Assembly (NCBI GenBank): GCA_002296225.1
Contig: DBHR01000097.1
Location: forward strand, 1 to 21,928
Length of the DNA: 21,928 nucleotides
Direction: 5' to 3'
From: Acidobacteria bacterium UBA823
GTDB lineage: Bacteria > Acidobacteriota > Vicinamibacteria > Vicinamibacterales > UBA823
In this document: positions 14,546 to 21,928 of the stretch, piece after piece
Numbering within the stretch: the stretch's first letter is position 1
Layout of the letters: each line of letters begins with the position of its first letter
The notes under the pieces: generated by a model
What the model was told of the DNA's origin: nothing
Database searches by the model: none
Seen by the model: only the letters and a program-made list of their open reading frames with translations
Position numbers and translations under genes: made by a program

Positions 14546-14579
14546 TGGAGTTTTTTGGACTTTTATGGAGTTTCTGGGT
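14546..14579 (+). promoter_or_regulatory. Predicted MraZ autoregulatory operator: four phased TGG repeats
   Basis: TGGAG (14546-14550), TGGAC (14556-14560), TGGAG (14566-14570) and TGGGT (14575-14579) are spaced 10, 10 and 9 bases apart between starts. Experimentally studied MraZ proteins bind direct TGGGN repeats separated by five bases, which is the same geometry. The array begins at the predicted transcription start. Its third repeat contains the GGAG ribosome site (14567-14570), and the fourth overlaps the GTG start codon of mraZ. Binding here could therefore block both transcription and ribosome access. Confidence 0.65.
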
Positions 14580-15015
14580 GATTAGAGGGAACCTCCCAGC
14601 AAAAATCGATGACAAAGGCAGACTGAAGATTCCGTCTGCCTTTCGCATCTGGATGGACGGACACGGCGCCGACCTGTTTGTGACGAGCGTGTCTGGCGAG
14701 TTTGTCCAGGTCTACCCGATGTCGGTATGGGAAGCCATCGAAGCGAAACTCGCTCAGGTACCATCTGCCCATCCGTCCCGCATCAAGTATTTCGACCGCG
14801 TCAACTACTTTGGGCAGCCCGCGGAGTTCGACAAGCAGGGGCGGGTGTCGATCCACGCGCGGTTGAGGGAATCTGCTGCTATGGCGGGTGAGGTCGATGT
14901 CTTCGGGCAATACGACCATCTTGCGGTCTGGAATCACGATCGTTTCGTTGCCAAGCTGCAGCGTGAGCCGTACTCGGACGACGACGCGCGCGCCCTAGCG
15001 GAGTTCGGAATCTGA
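14578..15015 (+). CDS. mraZ: Transcriptional regulator MraZ
   Basis: A 145-residue protein of normal MraZ size with two SpoVT/AbrB-like half domains, each with the family motif: DDKGRLKIPSAFR (residues 11-23) and DKQGRVSIHARLRE (85-98). MraZ forms ring-shaped oligomers and regulates its own dcw operon. I chose the GTG at 14578 (reading IRGNLPAKIDDKG, matching the family's FRGNxxxxxDxKG start) because GGAG at 14567-14570 is seven bases upstream. An in-frame GTG at 14545 would add eleven hydrophobic, atypical residues and lies at the predicted transcription start. Its stop overlaps the rsmH start as TGATG. Confidence 0.94.
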   Translation: MIRGNLPAKIDDKGRLKIPSAFRIWMDGHGADLFVTSVSGEFVQVYPMSVWEAIEAKLAQVPSAHPSRIKYFDRVNYFGQPAEFDKQGRVSIHARLRESAAMAGEVDVFGQYDHLAVWNHDRFVAKLQREPYSDDDARALAEFGI

Positions 15016-15908
15016 TGGCCGACCCATCGCACGTGCCAGTGTTGACGGCGGAGGCTATGGGTTACTTGGTTCCGGAACCCAGAGGCGTGTTTGTTGACTG
15101 CACTGTCGGGGCCGGTGGCCACGCCCGTGCGCTCATGGAGAGTGGGGCACAGCGGCTCTTGTGTCTCGACCGCGATCCGCTGGCGCTTGCGCATGCAGCC
15201 GAAGTGTTAGCGGCTTGGCGCGACCGGGTCGAGTTTGTCCACGCGGATTTTCGTGACCTTGCGGCCGTGCTCGATAAACGCGGCCTCGCGACCATCGACG
15301 GAGCCATCGCCGACCTCGGTGTGTCGTCGATGCAGTTGGATGGGGAGGGACGGGGCTTCAGCTTTCGACGGGACGAACCACTAGACATGCGGATGGACCG
15401 GACGGCTGGCACAACCGCCGCGGATCTTATTCGCGACACGCCAGAACAGGAACTCGCGGATCTGATTTTTCAATATGGAGAAGAACGTCATTCGCGGCGG
15501 ATCGCACGAGCGATCGTCGAGACACGTCGTGAGATGCCCGTGCGCACGACGGGTCAGTTGGCAGCGATTATCCGACGGGCGATTCCTCAGCGCGGCTGGC
15601 GGCGAATCGACCCGGCCACTCGCACATTTCAAGCCATTCGCATCTGGGTCAATCGGGAACTCGATGGTCTCAAAGAAGCACTTGAAGCGATCTGCTGCCG
15701 ACTGAGCGGGGGCGCCAGGGTGGTCGTTGTTTCGTTCCATTCACTCGAAGACCGGATCGTCAAACAGACGTTGCGTGCACTTGCGCGAGGTCAAGAAGCC
15801 ATCATCCGGGTCTTGACGAAGCGCCCGCTTGTGGCGAGTTCCGATGAACGCGACCGGAACCCTAGGGCACGGAGCGCCAAGCTTCGGGCGGCGGAGCGGA
15901 TCGCATGA
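15015..15908 (+). CDS. rsmH: 16S rRNA (cytosine1402-N4)-methyltransferase RsmH
   Basis: A 297-residue SAM-dependent methyltransferase. It has the family motifs in order: HVPVLTAEAM at the start, the SAM site DCTVGAGGH (28-36), DLGVSSMQLD (100-109), GFSFRRDEPLDMRMD (114-128), and near the C-terminus VSFHSLEDRIVK. The enzyme (formerly MraW) adds the N4 methyl group on C1402 of 16S rRNA in the ribosomal P site. Its position directly after mraZ is canonical. The start overlaps the mraZ stop by one base and the end overlaps ftsL by four, so the three are probably translated in a coupled way. Confidence 0.97.
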   Translation: MADPSHVPVLTAEAMGYLVPEPRGVFVDCTVGAGGHARALMESGAQRLLCLDRDPLALAHAAEVLAAWRDRVEFVHADFRDLAAVLDKRGLATIDGAIADLGVSSMQLDGEGRGFSFRRDEPLDMRMDRTAGTTAADLIRDTPEQELADLIFQYGEERHSRRIARAIVETRREMPVRTTGQLAAIIRRAIPQRGWRRIDPATRTFQAIRIWVNRELDGLKEALEAICCRLSGGARVVVVSFHSLEDRIVKQTLRALARGQEAIIRVLTKRPLVASSDERDRNPRARSAKLRAAERIA

Positions 15909-16294
15909 GTGGACGACGGGTCGAGTACGTGGTCAAGCAAAACGTTCGTAACCGGGTCGTGCGTGAGGTCGACCAAACACGGCAGCGTGAGCTGTGGCGT
16001 ACGTTGGCTGTCGGGTGTGTCCTGGTAGCGACGCTCTTGTTTTCTCTATGGCAGCGCGCTGGGTTGCTCCAACAAGGATATCTCCTCCCAGAAATGCAAG
16101 AGGAGAGTGCCGAACAAGAGGCGATTCAGCAGCATCTCAAGATCCAGCTTGAGGCTCTTCGGACACCGGAGCGGATCGAGCAGATGGCGATTGGAGAGTT
16201 AGACCTCGTGATGCCCACTCAGGAGGAAGTGGTGATCCTCAACCGTGTCGTGCCAGTGCAACCGGCGAACTCCGCGATTGTCGCGGTGCGGTAA
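15905..16294 (+). CDS. ftsL: FtsL-like cell division protein
   Basis: A 129-residue bitopic membrane protein. A basic cytoplasmic tail of about 30 residues is followed by one membrane span (about 33-49, TLAVGCVLVATLLFSLW) and a periplasmic helix rich in E and Q (about 64-95, MQEESAEQEAIQQHLKI) that fits a coiled coil. Size, topology and position between rsmH and ftsI match FtsL, which joins FtsB and FtsQ and activates the FtsWI septal synthase. The sequence itself is poorly conserved, as usual for FtsL, so the call depends on context. ATG at 15905 overlaps the rsmH stop as ATGA. Confidence 0.82.
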   Translation: MSGRRVEYVVKQNVRNRVVREVDQTRQRELWRTLAVGCVLVATLLFSLWQRAGLLQQGYLLPEMQEESAEQEAIQQHLKIQLEALRTPERIEQMAIGELDLVMPTQEEVVILNRVVPVQPANSAIVAVR

Positions 16295-16295
16295 C

Positions 16296-16300
16296 AGGAG
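16296..16300 (+). promoter_or_regulatory. Ribosome binding site fixing the TTG start of ftsI
   Basis: AGGAG lies six bases before the TTG at 16307, at the only junction of the dcw cluster where genes do not overlap. No ATG or GTG closer to the site is in frame, so the TTG start is well supported. Confidence 0.75.
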
Positions 16301-16306
16301 AGTCCA

Positions 16307-18433
16307 TTGTCCGAACGGACGAAACGCAAGAGCCGACGACGAGCCGCCCGCGCACCCGGTGGCTTGTTTGCCTATTTCGAAGCCGCCGAGGCGCCGCTGG
16401 GTGAGGCTCCCGCCGCACAGTGGCGCCAGATGATGCGCCGTCGCGTCTTCTTCGTAGCGGTCGGTCTTGCGCTGTGGACCGTTGGTGTCGGAGCTAGGTT
16501 GTTCTACTTGCAGTCAGAGCAGCACGGGGCGTATACGGCTCGCGCTCGCAAACAACAAGGGGCAACCATCAAGACGTGGCCCCCGCGTGGCCAGATCGTG
16601 GATCGAGATGGTCATATCTTGGCAGGCCATCGCGATAGCCATTCGATCTTTGCGTTTCCATCCGAGATTAATGACCCGGAGCGCACTGCCCGGAAACTGT
16701 GTGAGGCCCTAGACCCATGTGATGAGGTCTTCTATGGCCAACTCGTCAACCGCTTGAGTAGTGACCGGTCGTTCGTTTACGTGAGGCGCAGGGTTTCGGA
16801 TGACGAGTTGGCGCGGGTCGAAGCGTTTGGACTGGCGGGCGTTAGATTCGAAAAAGTGCCTGACCGGTGGTATCCGAACGGGAAGTTGGGCGCCCACCTC
16901 CTTGGCCATGTCGGCATCGACAATCAGGGACTGGCCGGGCTCGAGTTCGCCTATAACAGCGAAGTTCAAGGACGCCCTGGCCAGAAGATCATCAGCCGTG
17001 ATGCGAAAGGCCGCGTTTTCGAGACTCGTCTGGTGGAGTCGCCCACCCTCGGCGCGACGCTTGAGTTAACAATTGACAAATTTCTGCAGCACATCGCGGA
17101 ACGCGAATTGCACGCGGCGGTCGAGATGCACAAGGCCGACGGTGGCACGGTCATCATTCTCGACCCGTCCTCGGGCGAAGTGCTGGCGCTAGCCAACGAG
17201 CCTACGTTCAATCCGGACAGCTTCCTGCGGGACCGCTTCCGCGTATCGCCGCCGGATGAGGAAAATCGCCTCAATCGGGCCATTCAGAATGTGTACGAGC
17301 CGGGTTCGACGTTCAAGATCGTCACCGCTGCGGCAGCGCTGGAGAAAGGGGTTGTGCGCCCAGACGAGATGATCGACCTCAGGCCTTGCTACATCCAGTT
17401 TGGAGAGTGGCGGATTGATGATGCCTCCTGTCACGACACGCTCTCATTTGCAGACGTCATCGCCAAATCGAGCAATGTCGGCACGATCAAAGTGGCCCAA
17501 AAAGTTGGGTGGGAGACGCTCGGCGAATACATTGAGCGCTTCGGCTTCGGCCAGAAGCTCTTACCGGACCTCACCGGTGAGAGCCCTGGGATCGTGAACG
17601 ACCCCTCGACTTGGAAAGACGTCGACCTCGCGACGGCGGCCATCGGCACTTCCATCGCTGTGACCGCCCTCCAGATGGCAGCCGCGACCAACGTGATTGC
17701 CAACGGAGGCGAATTTATCGCACCGCGGGTCGTGCGGGCGCTGCGACATGACGGTGAACGGGACGAGCGGCCGCCCCACCGGCCACGGCGGGTTGTGACC
17801 CGAAAAACCGCTGAGACGATCAGGGACTTTATGGAGGCCGCCGTCAGACAAGGCACGGGTGTGCGTGGCGACATCCTCGGCCATAGCGTGGCCGGCAAGA
17901 CCGGAACCGCCAGGAAACTGGTTGGCGACGGGCACTCTACGAGCGAGTACAACGCGTCGTTCGTCGGGTTCGTGCCATCGCGTGACCCGGTCTTCACGAT
18001 ATTGGTTTTACTCGACGCACCTCACGGCGAGGAGTACTACGGTGGCGAAGTCGCGGCGCCAATTTTCAGACGCATCGCCGAAAGCGCCCTACGACACCGT
18101 GGCGTCGCTCCTTCAAACCGACCACCCTCTTCGTTTCTTGCCCGTCCCATAGGTGGTTCGTTCCCAGGCGTGTCGTCGTCGCCGAGGGCCTTGTCCGCTA
18201 CCTTCGTCACGGATGACCGGGCAGTTCAGAGGATGCCCGACCTGTTCGGCTTGAGCGCCCGGCAAGCGCGGCGCGAGCTCGCGCCGTTGGAAGTTGCAGT
18301 GAGCGTTCAGGGTAACGGCGTCGTGTTCTCGCAGTGGCCTAAGCCGGGCGTATTCGTTGAACCGGGGATGTCGGTTGAGCTTAATTTGGCGCGCCGTCTG
18401 ACGACTGCGGAATCCAATGGGTTGCGCCCATGA
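16307..18433 (+). CDS. ftsI: FtsI/PBP class B peptidoglycan transpeptidase with C-terminal PASTA domain
   Basis: A 708-residue class B penicillin-binding protein. A basic cytoplasmic N-terminus leads to one membrane span (about 46-62), then the PBP dimerisation domain (RGQIVDRDGHILA near 94-106). The transpeptidase domain has all three active-site motifs: S334-TFK, S388-SN and K531-TG. A proline/serine-rich linker (about 598-640) joins a single PASTA domain at about 642-694 (MPDLFGLSARQARREL...). FtsI cross-links septal peptidoglycan together with FtsW. The PASTA domain is not found in gammaproteobacterial FtsI but is common in PBPs of other phyla such as SpoVD-type proteins. Translation starts at TTG 16307. 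The end overlaps murE as ATGA, consistent with coupled expression. Confidence 0.95.
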   Translation: MSERTKRKSRRRAARAPGGLFAYFEAAEAPLGEAPAAQWRQMMRRRVFFVAVGLALWTVGVGARLFYLQSEQHGAYTARARKQQGATIKTWPPRGQIVDRDGHILAGHRDSHSIFAFPSEINDPERTARKLCEALDPCDEVFYGQLVNRLSSDRSFVYVRRRVSDDELARVEAFGLAGVRFEKVPDRWYPNGKLGAHLLGHVGIDNQGLAGLEFAYNSEVQGRPGQKIISRDAKGRVFETRLVESPTLGATLELTIDKFLQHIAERELHAAVEMHKADGGTVIILDPSSGEVLALANEPTFNPDSFLRDRFRVSPPDEENRLNRAIQNVYEPGSTFKIVTAAAALEKGVVRPDEMIDLRPCYIQFGEWRIDDASCHDTLSFADVIAKSSNVGTIKVAQKVGWETLGEYIERFGFGQKLLPDLTGESPGIVNDPSTWKDVDLATAAIGTSIAVTALQMAAATNVIANGGEFIAPRVVRALRHDGERDERPPHRPRRVVTRKTAETIRDFMEAAVRQGTGVRGDILGHSVAGKTGTARKLVGDGHSTSEYNASFVGFVPSRDPVFTILVLLDAPHGEEYYGGEVAAPIFRRIAESALRHRGVAPSNRPPSSFLARPIGGSFPGVSSSPRALSATFVTDDRAVQRMPDLFGLSARQARRELAPLEVAVSVQGNGVVFSQWPKPGVFVEPGMSVELNLARRLTTAESNGLRP

Positions 18434-19980
18434 CCTTGGGTGAACTTCTCTCACGTTCAGGCGCGCTACTGGGGGAAGGTCTGGTGGAACAGTGCAACGA
18501 CAGTCGTGCCTTGGCACGCCCCGTTGGGGCCATCGCGTATGACTCGACGCAAGTCTCGTCGGGCGCCGTGTTCGTCGGGCTTCAGGGACAACGGTTTAAC
18601 GGGACGACGTTCAGTGGCGAAGCCGAGCGACGAGGTGCGGGGTGTATCGTGTCGACACCTCAGGTCACGCCGGAGGTCCGCGTGCCGTGGGTGCGCGTGC
18701 GGGATGCAAGGCAAGCGCTTGCGGCGCTTTCAGCCGAGTTCTTCGACCACCCGAGCCATCATCTGCCAGTCATCGGGATCACAGGCACTAATGGCAAGAC
18801 CACGACGACCTATTTGATTCAGAGCATCTTCGAATCAGCTTCTGTCTGCTGCGGTCGCATCGGAACGATCGGTCACCAGACCGGGCCGAGTTCCCGAGAC
18901 GTATCGCTGACTACGCCAGAGGCCAGTGACATCCAGCACAGGCTCAGGGAGATGGTTGAGGACGGTGCTGGAGCCTGCGTCATGGAGGTATCTTCACACG
19001 CGCTTGCCTTGCGCCGAGTGGACTATACCCGCTTCACTACGGCTGTCTTCACGAACCTGACGCGCGATCACCTAGATTTTCACGGCGACATGAATCGCTA
19101 CTTTGAGGCAAAGCGGCAGCTATTCGAGATGCTGCCACACCGGAGGCCATCGATTATCAACGTTGACGACCCGCGTGGACGCAGCTTGGCTGATTCCGTC
19201 GAGCGACCGGTAACTTATGCTATGCAGGCCGAGGCTGATGTGACCTGCGGTTCGTTCGAGGCATCGCTGACCGGATTACGATTCGACGTGCGGACGCCAC
19301 GTGGGTCGTTGCGGGTAAGGTCGGCACTAATCGGTAAAGCAAACGTCTACAACATTCTCGCGGCAGTGGCTACGACCATCGCGCTCGACGTGACATTCAG
19401 CGCGATCGAAACTGGTATCGCCGCGGTGAAAGCTGTGCCAGGTCGATTCGAAACCGTATCGAATGAAACCGACGAGATCACAGTCATCATTGATTTTGCG
19501 CACACAGATGACGCACTTCGGCTGCTGTTGGAGGCCGCACGACCTCTGGCCTTGGGCAGGCTGATCGCCGTGTTTGGTTGCGGCGGCGACCGCGACCGTT
19601 CCAAGCGTCCGCTTATGGGCGCCGTGGCGGCGCGCCTTAGCGATCTCGTAATCGTAACGTCGGACAACCCCCGCTCTGAGGATCCGGAGGCGATCATTGA
19701 CGAGATCGTCGCCGGCATTGAACCTCGACGTAGCGGTCAGCACACAGGCGGCGCCTTCGGACGCGACGCAGGGCATCAGACGCCGCACGCGACGATCGTC
19801 GATCGCGCGACAGCTATCGGCTATGCCATTCAGGAAGCGCGCAGCGGCGACGTCGTACTTGTAACGGGCAAGGGGCACGAGGCCTACCAAGTTCTTGCTG
19901 GCAAAACCGTAGCTTTCGACGACGCCAACGTGGTGCGTGTAGCGCTGGCACGGCGGCGGAGCAACTCGCTCGTGTCGTGA
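18430..19980 (+). CDS. murE: UDP-N-acetylmuramoyl-L-alanyl-D-glutamate--2,6-diaminopimelate ligase MurE
   Basis: A 516-residue Mur ligase that adds the third stem-peptide residue in the cytoplasm. The N-terminal uracil-binding domain has AYDSTQVSSGAVFVGLQG (36-53). The ATP site is ITGTNGKTTT (117-126). K228 in EAKRQLF is the expected carbamylated lysine after LTRDHLDFHG. The C-terminal domain carries DNPRSEDP (412-419), the DNPR motif that selects meso-diaminopimelate over lysine, so the cell wall is predicted to be of the mDAP type. Small oddities are FAHTDDAL in place of the common YAHTPDAL, and a glycine/histidine-rich insert at about 433-453 (RRSGQHTGGAFGRDAGHQ). The gene overlaps ftsI by four bases and murF by four bases (GTGA). 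Confidence 0.96.
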   Translation: MTLGELLSRSGALLGEGLVEQCNDSRALARPVGAIAYDSTQVSSGAVFVGLQGQRFNGTTFSGEAERRGAGCIVSTPQVTPEVRVPWVRVRDARQALAALSAEFFDHPSHHLPVIGITGTNGKTTTTYLIQSIFESASVCCGRIGTIGHQTGPSSRDVSLTTPEASDIQHRLREMVEDGAGACVMEVSSHALALRRVDYTRFTTAVFTNLTRDHLDFHGDMNRYFEAKRQLFEMLPHRRPSIINVDDPRGRSLADSVERPVTYAMQAEADVTCGSFEASLTGLRFDVRTPRGSLRVRSALIGKANVYNILAAVATTIALDVTFSAIETGIAAVKAVPGRFETVSNETDEITVIIDFAHTDDALRLLLEAARPLALGRLIAVFGCGGDRDRSKRPLMGAVAARLSDLVIVTSDNPRSEDPEAIIDEIVAGIEPRRSGQHTGGAFGRDAGHQTPHATIVDRATAIGYAIQEARSGDVVLVTGKGHEAYQVLAGKTVAFDDANVVRVALARRRSNSLVS

Positions 19981-21404
19981 AGGGACCCGTGGCGAAAGAG
20001 CCACCTCGACGATTGACGGTCGGAGAGATCGCCGGTGTTATCGGAGGAACGCTGATCTCAGGCGACGCAACCGAAAACCTGGGACCGGTTTCGATCGACA
20101 CGCGAACGTTGACTGCTGGCGATCTGTTTTTTGCGATTCGGGGCGAGCGCTTCGACGGGCATGACTTCGTGGCAGGCGCACTTAAACGCGGAGCTGGAGG
20201 GGTTGTGGTGAGCGATCGCGGAGCAGTGCCGCCGTCGATTCCTTCGGCGATGGTGGCCATTGTTGTCCAGGACACCGTCCGAGCGTTGCAAGCCCTGGCT
20301 CACCATGTTCGCTGCGGGTCGAGCGCACGCGTCGTCGCGATCACCGGCAGTACAGGAAAGACATCGACCAAGGAGATTGTGGCGGTGATGCTTGAGGGTC
20401 GATACCGCGTCGTTCGAAATCATGGCAATTTGAACAACCATATTGGGCTCCCACTGTCGCTCATGGCGTTGCTCACGCGGCCGGAGATCGCCGTTCTAGA
20501 GCTCGGTATGAGCCACGCGGGGGAGATCGCTCGCCTCGTGACCATTGCCGTGCCAGACGTTTGTGTGTGGACCAACGTCGGTGATGCACACATTGGATTG
20601 CTCGGCTCGGTCGAGCGGGTTACTGACGCGAAAGCTGAAATCATGGACGGCGCGACCTCGGAGAGTCTATTAATTGCAAATGCTGACGACGCGCGTGTGA
20701 TGACGCGCGCGCGACAGTTTCCTGGCCGTGTCGTCACGTTCGGGATGAACGGGTCAGCTGACGTCGAGGCGGCCGACGTGCGCGATAAGGGCCTAGGTGG
20801 CACTGAGGCCATGATCGCCACGAGCGAGGGATCGTCATCGCTACGCGTACCGCTACTTGGGCGCGGACAGCTTGCGAACGTCCTGGCGGCAGTCGCTGTT
20901 GCTCTGCAGTTCCAGATCCCGCTCCGCACCCTTGTGGCGAAGGCCGGGGCGCTGAAACCGGCTGCTCACCGAGGAGAGACCCTTCGCCTACGGGACGGCA
21001 TCGTCGTCATTGACGACTCCTACAATTCGAGCCCCTCGGCGCTTGCGGTGGCGCTGGAAGTGTTTAAACCAAAGCAGCCGAGTGGGCGTCGCGTCGCCGT
21101 GTTGGGAGAAATGCTCGAGTTAGGCTCGCGCGGACGAGAACTCCACCGGCAAAGCGGTCGCGCAGCCGCCACCTGCGGTCTCGATCTATTGGTGTCAGTG
21201 GGCGGTGCCGATGCAAAGGCGTTGGCGGACGGCGCAGTTTGGGGTGGGCTTAAACCCGCCATGGTTCATCACGTTCACAGCAGCGAAGAAGCCTGCACAC
21301 TGGTCGCTTCTTTGCTGAGAGCCGGAGATGTTGTGCTAGTGAAGGGTTCCCGAGGCGTGCACACCGATCTGGTGGTTGATCATTTGAGATCGGAGCTGGT
21401 GTGA
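19977..21404 (+). CDS. murF: UDP-N-acetylmuramoyl-tripeptide--D-alanyl-D-alanine ligase MurF
   Basis: A 475-residue Mur ligase that adds D-Ala-D-Ala to the tripeptide precursor. The N-terminal domain shows SIDTRTLTAGDLFFAIRGERFDGHDF-type wording (about 39-64, typical of MurF). The ATP site is ITGSTGKTSTK (122-132). NHGNLNNHIGLP (148-159) and VLELGMSHAGEIARL follow, and DDSYNSSPSAL marks the C-terminal domain. GTG at 19977 overlaps the murE stop as GTGA and is the preferred start. A second in-frame GTG at 19989 has AGGGA before it but only three bases away. The stop overlaps the mraY start as TGATG. Confidence 0.96.
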   Translation: MKGPVAKEPPRRLTVGEIAGVIGGTLISGDATENLGPVSIDTRTLTAGDLFFAIRGERFDGHDFVAGALKRGAGGVVVSDRGAVPPSIPSAMVAIVVQDTVRALQALAHHVRCGSSARVVAITGSTGKTSTKEIVAVMLEGRYRVVRNHGNLNNHIGLPLSLMALLTRPEIAVLELGMSHAGEIARLVTIAVPDVCVWTNVGDAHIGLLGSVERVTDAKAEIMDGATSESLLIANADDARVMTRARQFPGRVVTFGMNGSADVEAADVRDKGLGGTEAMIATSEGSSSLRVPLLGRGQLANVLAAVAVALQFQIPLRTLVAKAGALKPAAHRGETLRLRDGIVVIDDSYNSSPSALAVALEVFKPKQPSGRRVAVLGEMLELGSRGRELHRQSGRAAATCGLDLLVSVGGADAKALADGAVWGGLKPAMVHHVHSSEEACTLVASLLRAGDVVLVKGSRGVHTDLVVDHLRSELV

Positions 21405-21928
21405 TGCTGTTTCACCTGCTGTATCCACTCCACACACAACTGGCGATGTTGAACGTCATGCGGTACATCACGTTTCGGACCGCCGCAGCCAGCCTGACCG
21501 CGTTGGCGATCAGCTTGATGTTTGGGCCGTGGATGATCCGAAAAATGCGCGAGGCGCAGATCGGCCAGATTATCCGAGCCGAGGGTCCCGTGGGCCACCA
21601 TCCAAAGGCAGGAACGCCAACAATGGGCGGTCTGTTGATTCTAGCCGCCGCACTTACGCCGACATTGCTCTGGGCCGATCTTACGAACATGTACATCTGG
21701 ATTGCCGTCTTGTCGACGATCGCCTTCGGTGCGATCGGGTTCGCAGATGACTATTTGAAGCTCGTCCGACACTCGCATCATGGGTTACGCCCTCGCTACA
21801 AGCTTGTGGCGCAGACCACCGTTGCTGCGGGCGTGGGCATCACCCTACTGGCGTTAACTGGCGAGAACTTATACGACACGCGATTAATCATTCCGTTCTT
21901 TAAGAGCGTCACTCCAGACTTGGGCTGG
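21404..21928 (+). CDS. mraY: Phospho-N-acetylmuramoyl-pentapeptide-transferase MraY, N-terminal part
   Basis: The first 175 codons of MraY run off the right edge; the full enzyme is about 360 residues. MraY transfers phospho-MurNAc-pentapeptide to undecaprenyl phosphate to make lipid I in the inner membrane. Visible features are the first hydrophobic spans, the cytoplasmic loop EGPVGHHPKAGTPTMGGLL with the family's HxxKxGTPTMGG motif, and GFADDYLKL with the adjacent catalytic aspartates. The start ATG overlaps the murF stop by one base. The usual next genes (murD, ftsW, murG) should lie beyond the edge. Confidence 0.96.
   Translation, partial: MLFHLLYPLHTQLAMLNVMRYITFRTAAASLTALAISLMFGPWMIRKMREAQIGQIIRAEGPVGHHPKAGTPTMGGLLILAAALTPTLLWADLTNMYIWIAVLSTIAFGAIGFADDYLKLVRHSHHGLRPRYKLVAQTTVAAGVGITLLALTGENLYDTRLIIPFFKSVTPDLGW

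Noticed and set aside
14545..14577. Upstream GTG at 14545 as the mraZ start
   Set aside because: It would add eleven hydrophobic residues not seen in MraZ, lies at the predicted transcription start, and ignores the well-placed GGAG before the GTG at 14578.

Overview
The window is best read as two unrelated pieces of DNA joined near position 2213-2240. Positions 1 to about 2230 look like a gammaproteobacterial, Pseudomonas/Stutzerimonas-type fragment. It holds the 5' part of an HI0933-family flavoprotein, a periplasmic solute-binding-type gene broken by one amber codon, and the C-terminal part of a YccS-like FUSC membrane protein. From about 2231 to the end the DNA looks like one bacterial chromosome, most likely an Acidobacteriota member of the Vicinamibacteria type. 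That taxonomic guess is an inference from gene families and order, not a computed result.

The right-hand piece starts inside the 3' end of dnaX, followed by ybaB and recR (2231-3304). A minus-strand gene (3362-5146) encodes a fusion of a UPF0104/LPG-synthase-type membrane domain with a DUF2064 glycosyltransferase-like domain. Divergent from it is a DUF4203-like membrane protein (5253-5870) with a promoter that would give a leaderless mRNA. A tRNA-Asn(GTT) follows at 5988-6063.

Positions 6262-11531 carry a compact respiratory operon related to alternative complex III: a pentaheme lipoprotein (ActA-like), a Tat-exported molybdopterin-fold protein without a candidate cysteine Mo ligand, a separate four-cluster iron-sulfur protein, an ActC-like NrfD quinone-interacting membrane protein, and a monoheme cytochrome c (ActE-like). 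ActD and ActF are not present here. The likely job is membrane quinol oxidation with electrons passed to c-type cytochromes.

On the minus strand, 14330 to 11790 reads as one unit: a divergent YchF-like GTPase, an extended SDR sugar-nucleotide enzyme, and a YqeY/GatB-like protein.

From 14511 to the right edge runs a classic division and cell-wall (dcw) operon: mraZ, rsmH, ftsL, a PASTA-containing ftsI, murE (meso-DAP type), murF, and the 5' part of mraY. All but one of its gene junctions overlap by 1 or 4 bases. It is preceded by a TTGACA-N18-TACGAT promoter and a 10-bp phased TGG-repeat array matching the known MraZ operator layout. I saw no CRISPR array, insertion sequence or phage gene. 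The points most worth following up are the chimeric junction, the split ACIII-like complex, the flippase-like/DUF2064 fusion and the MraZ operator.
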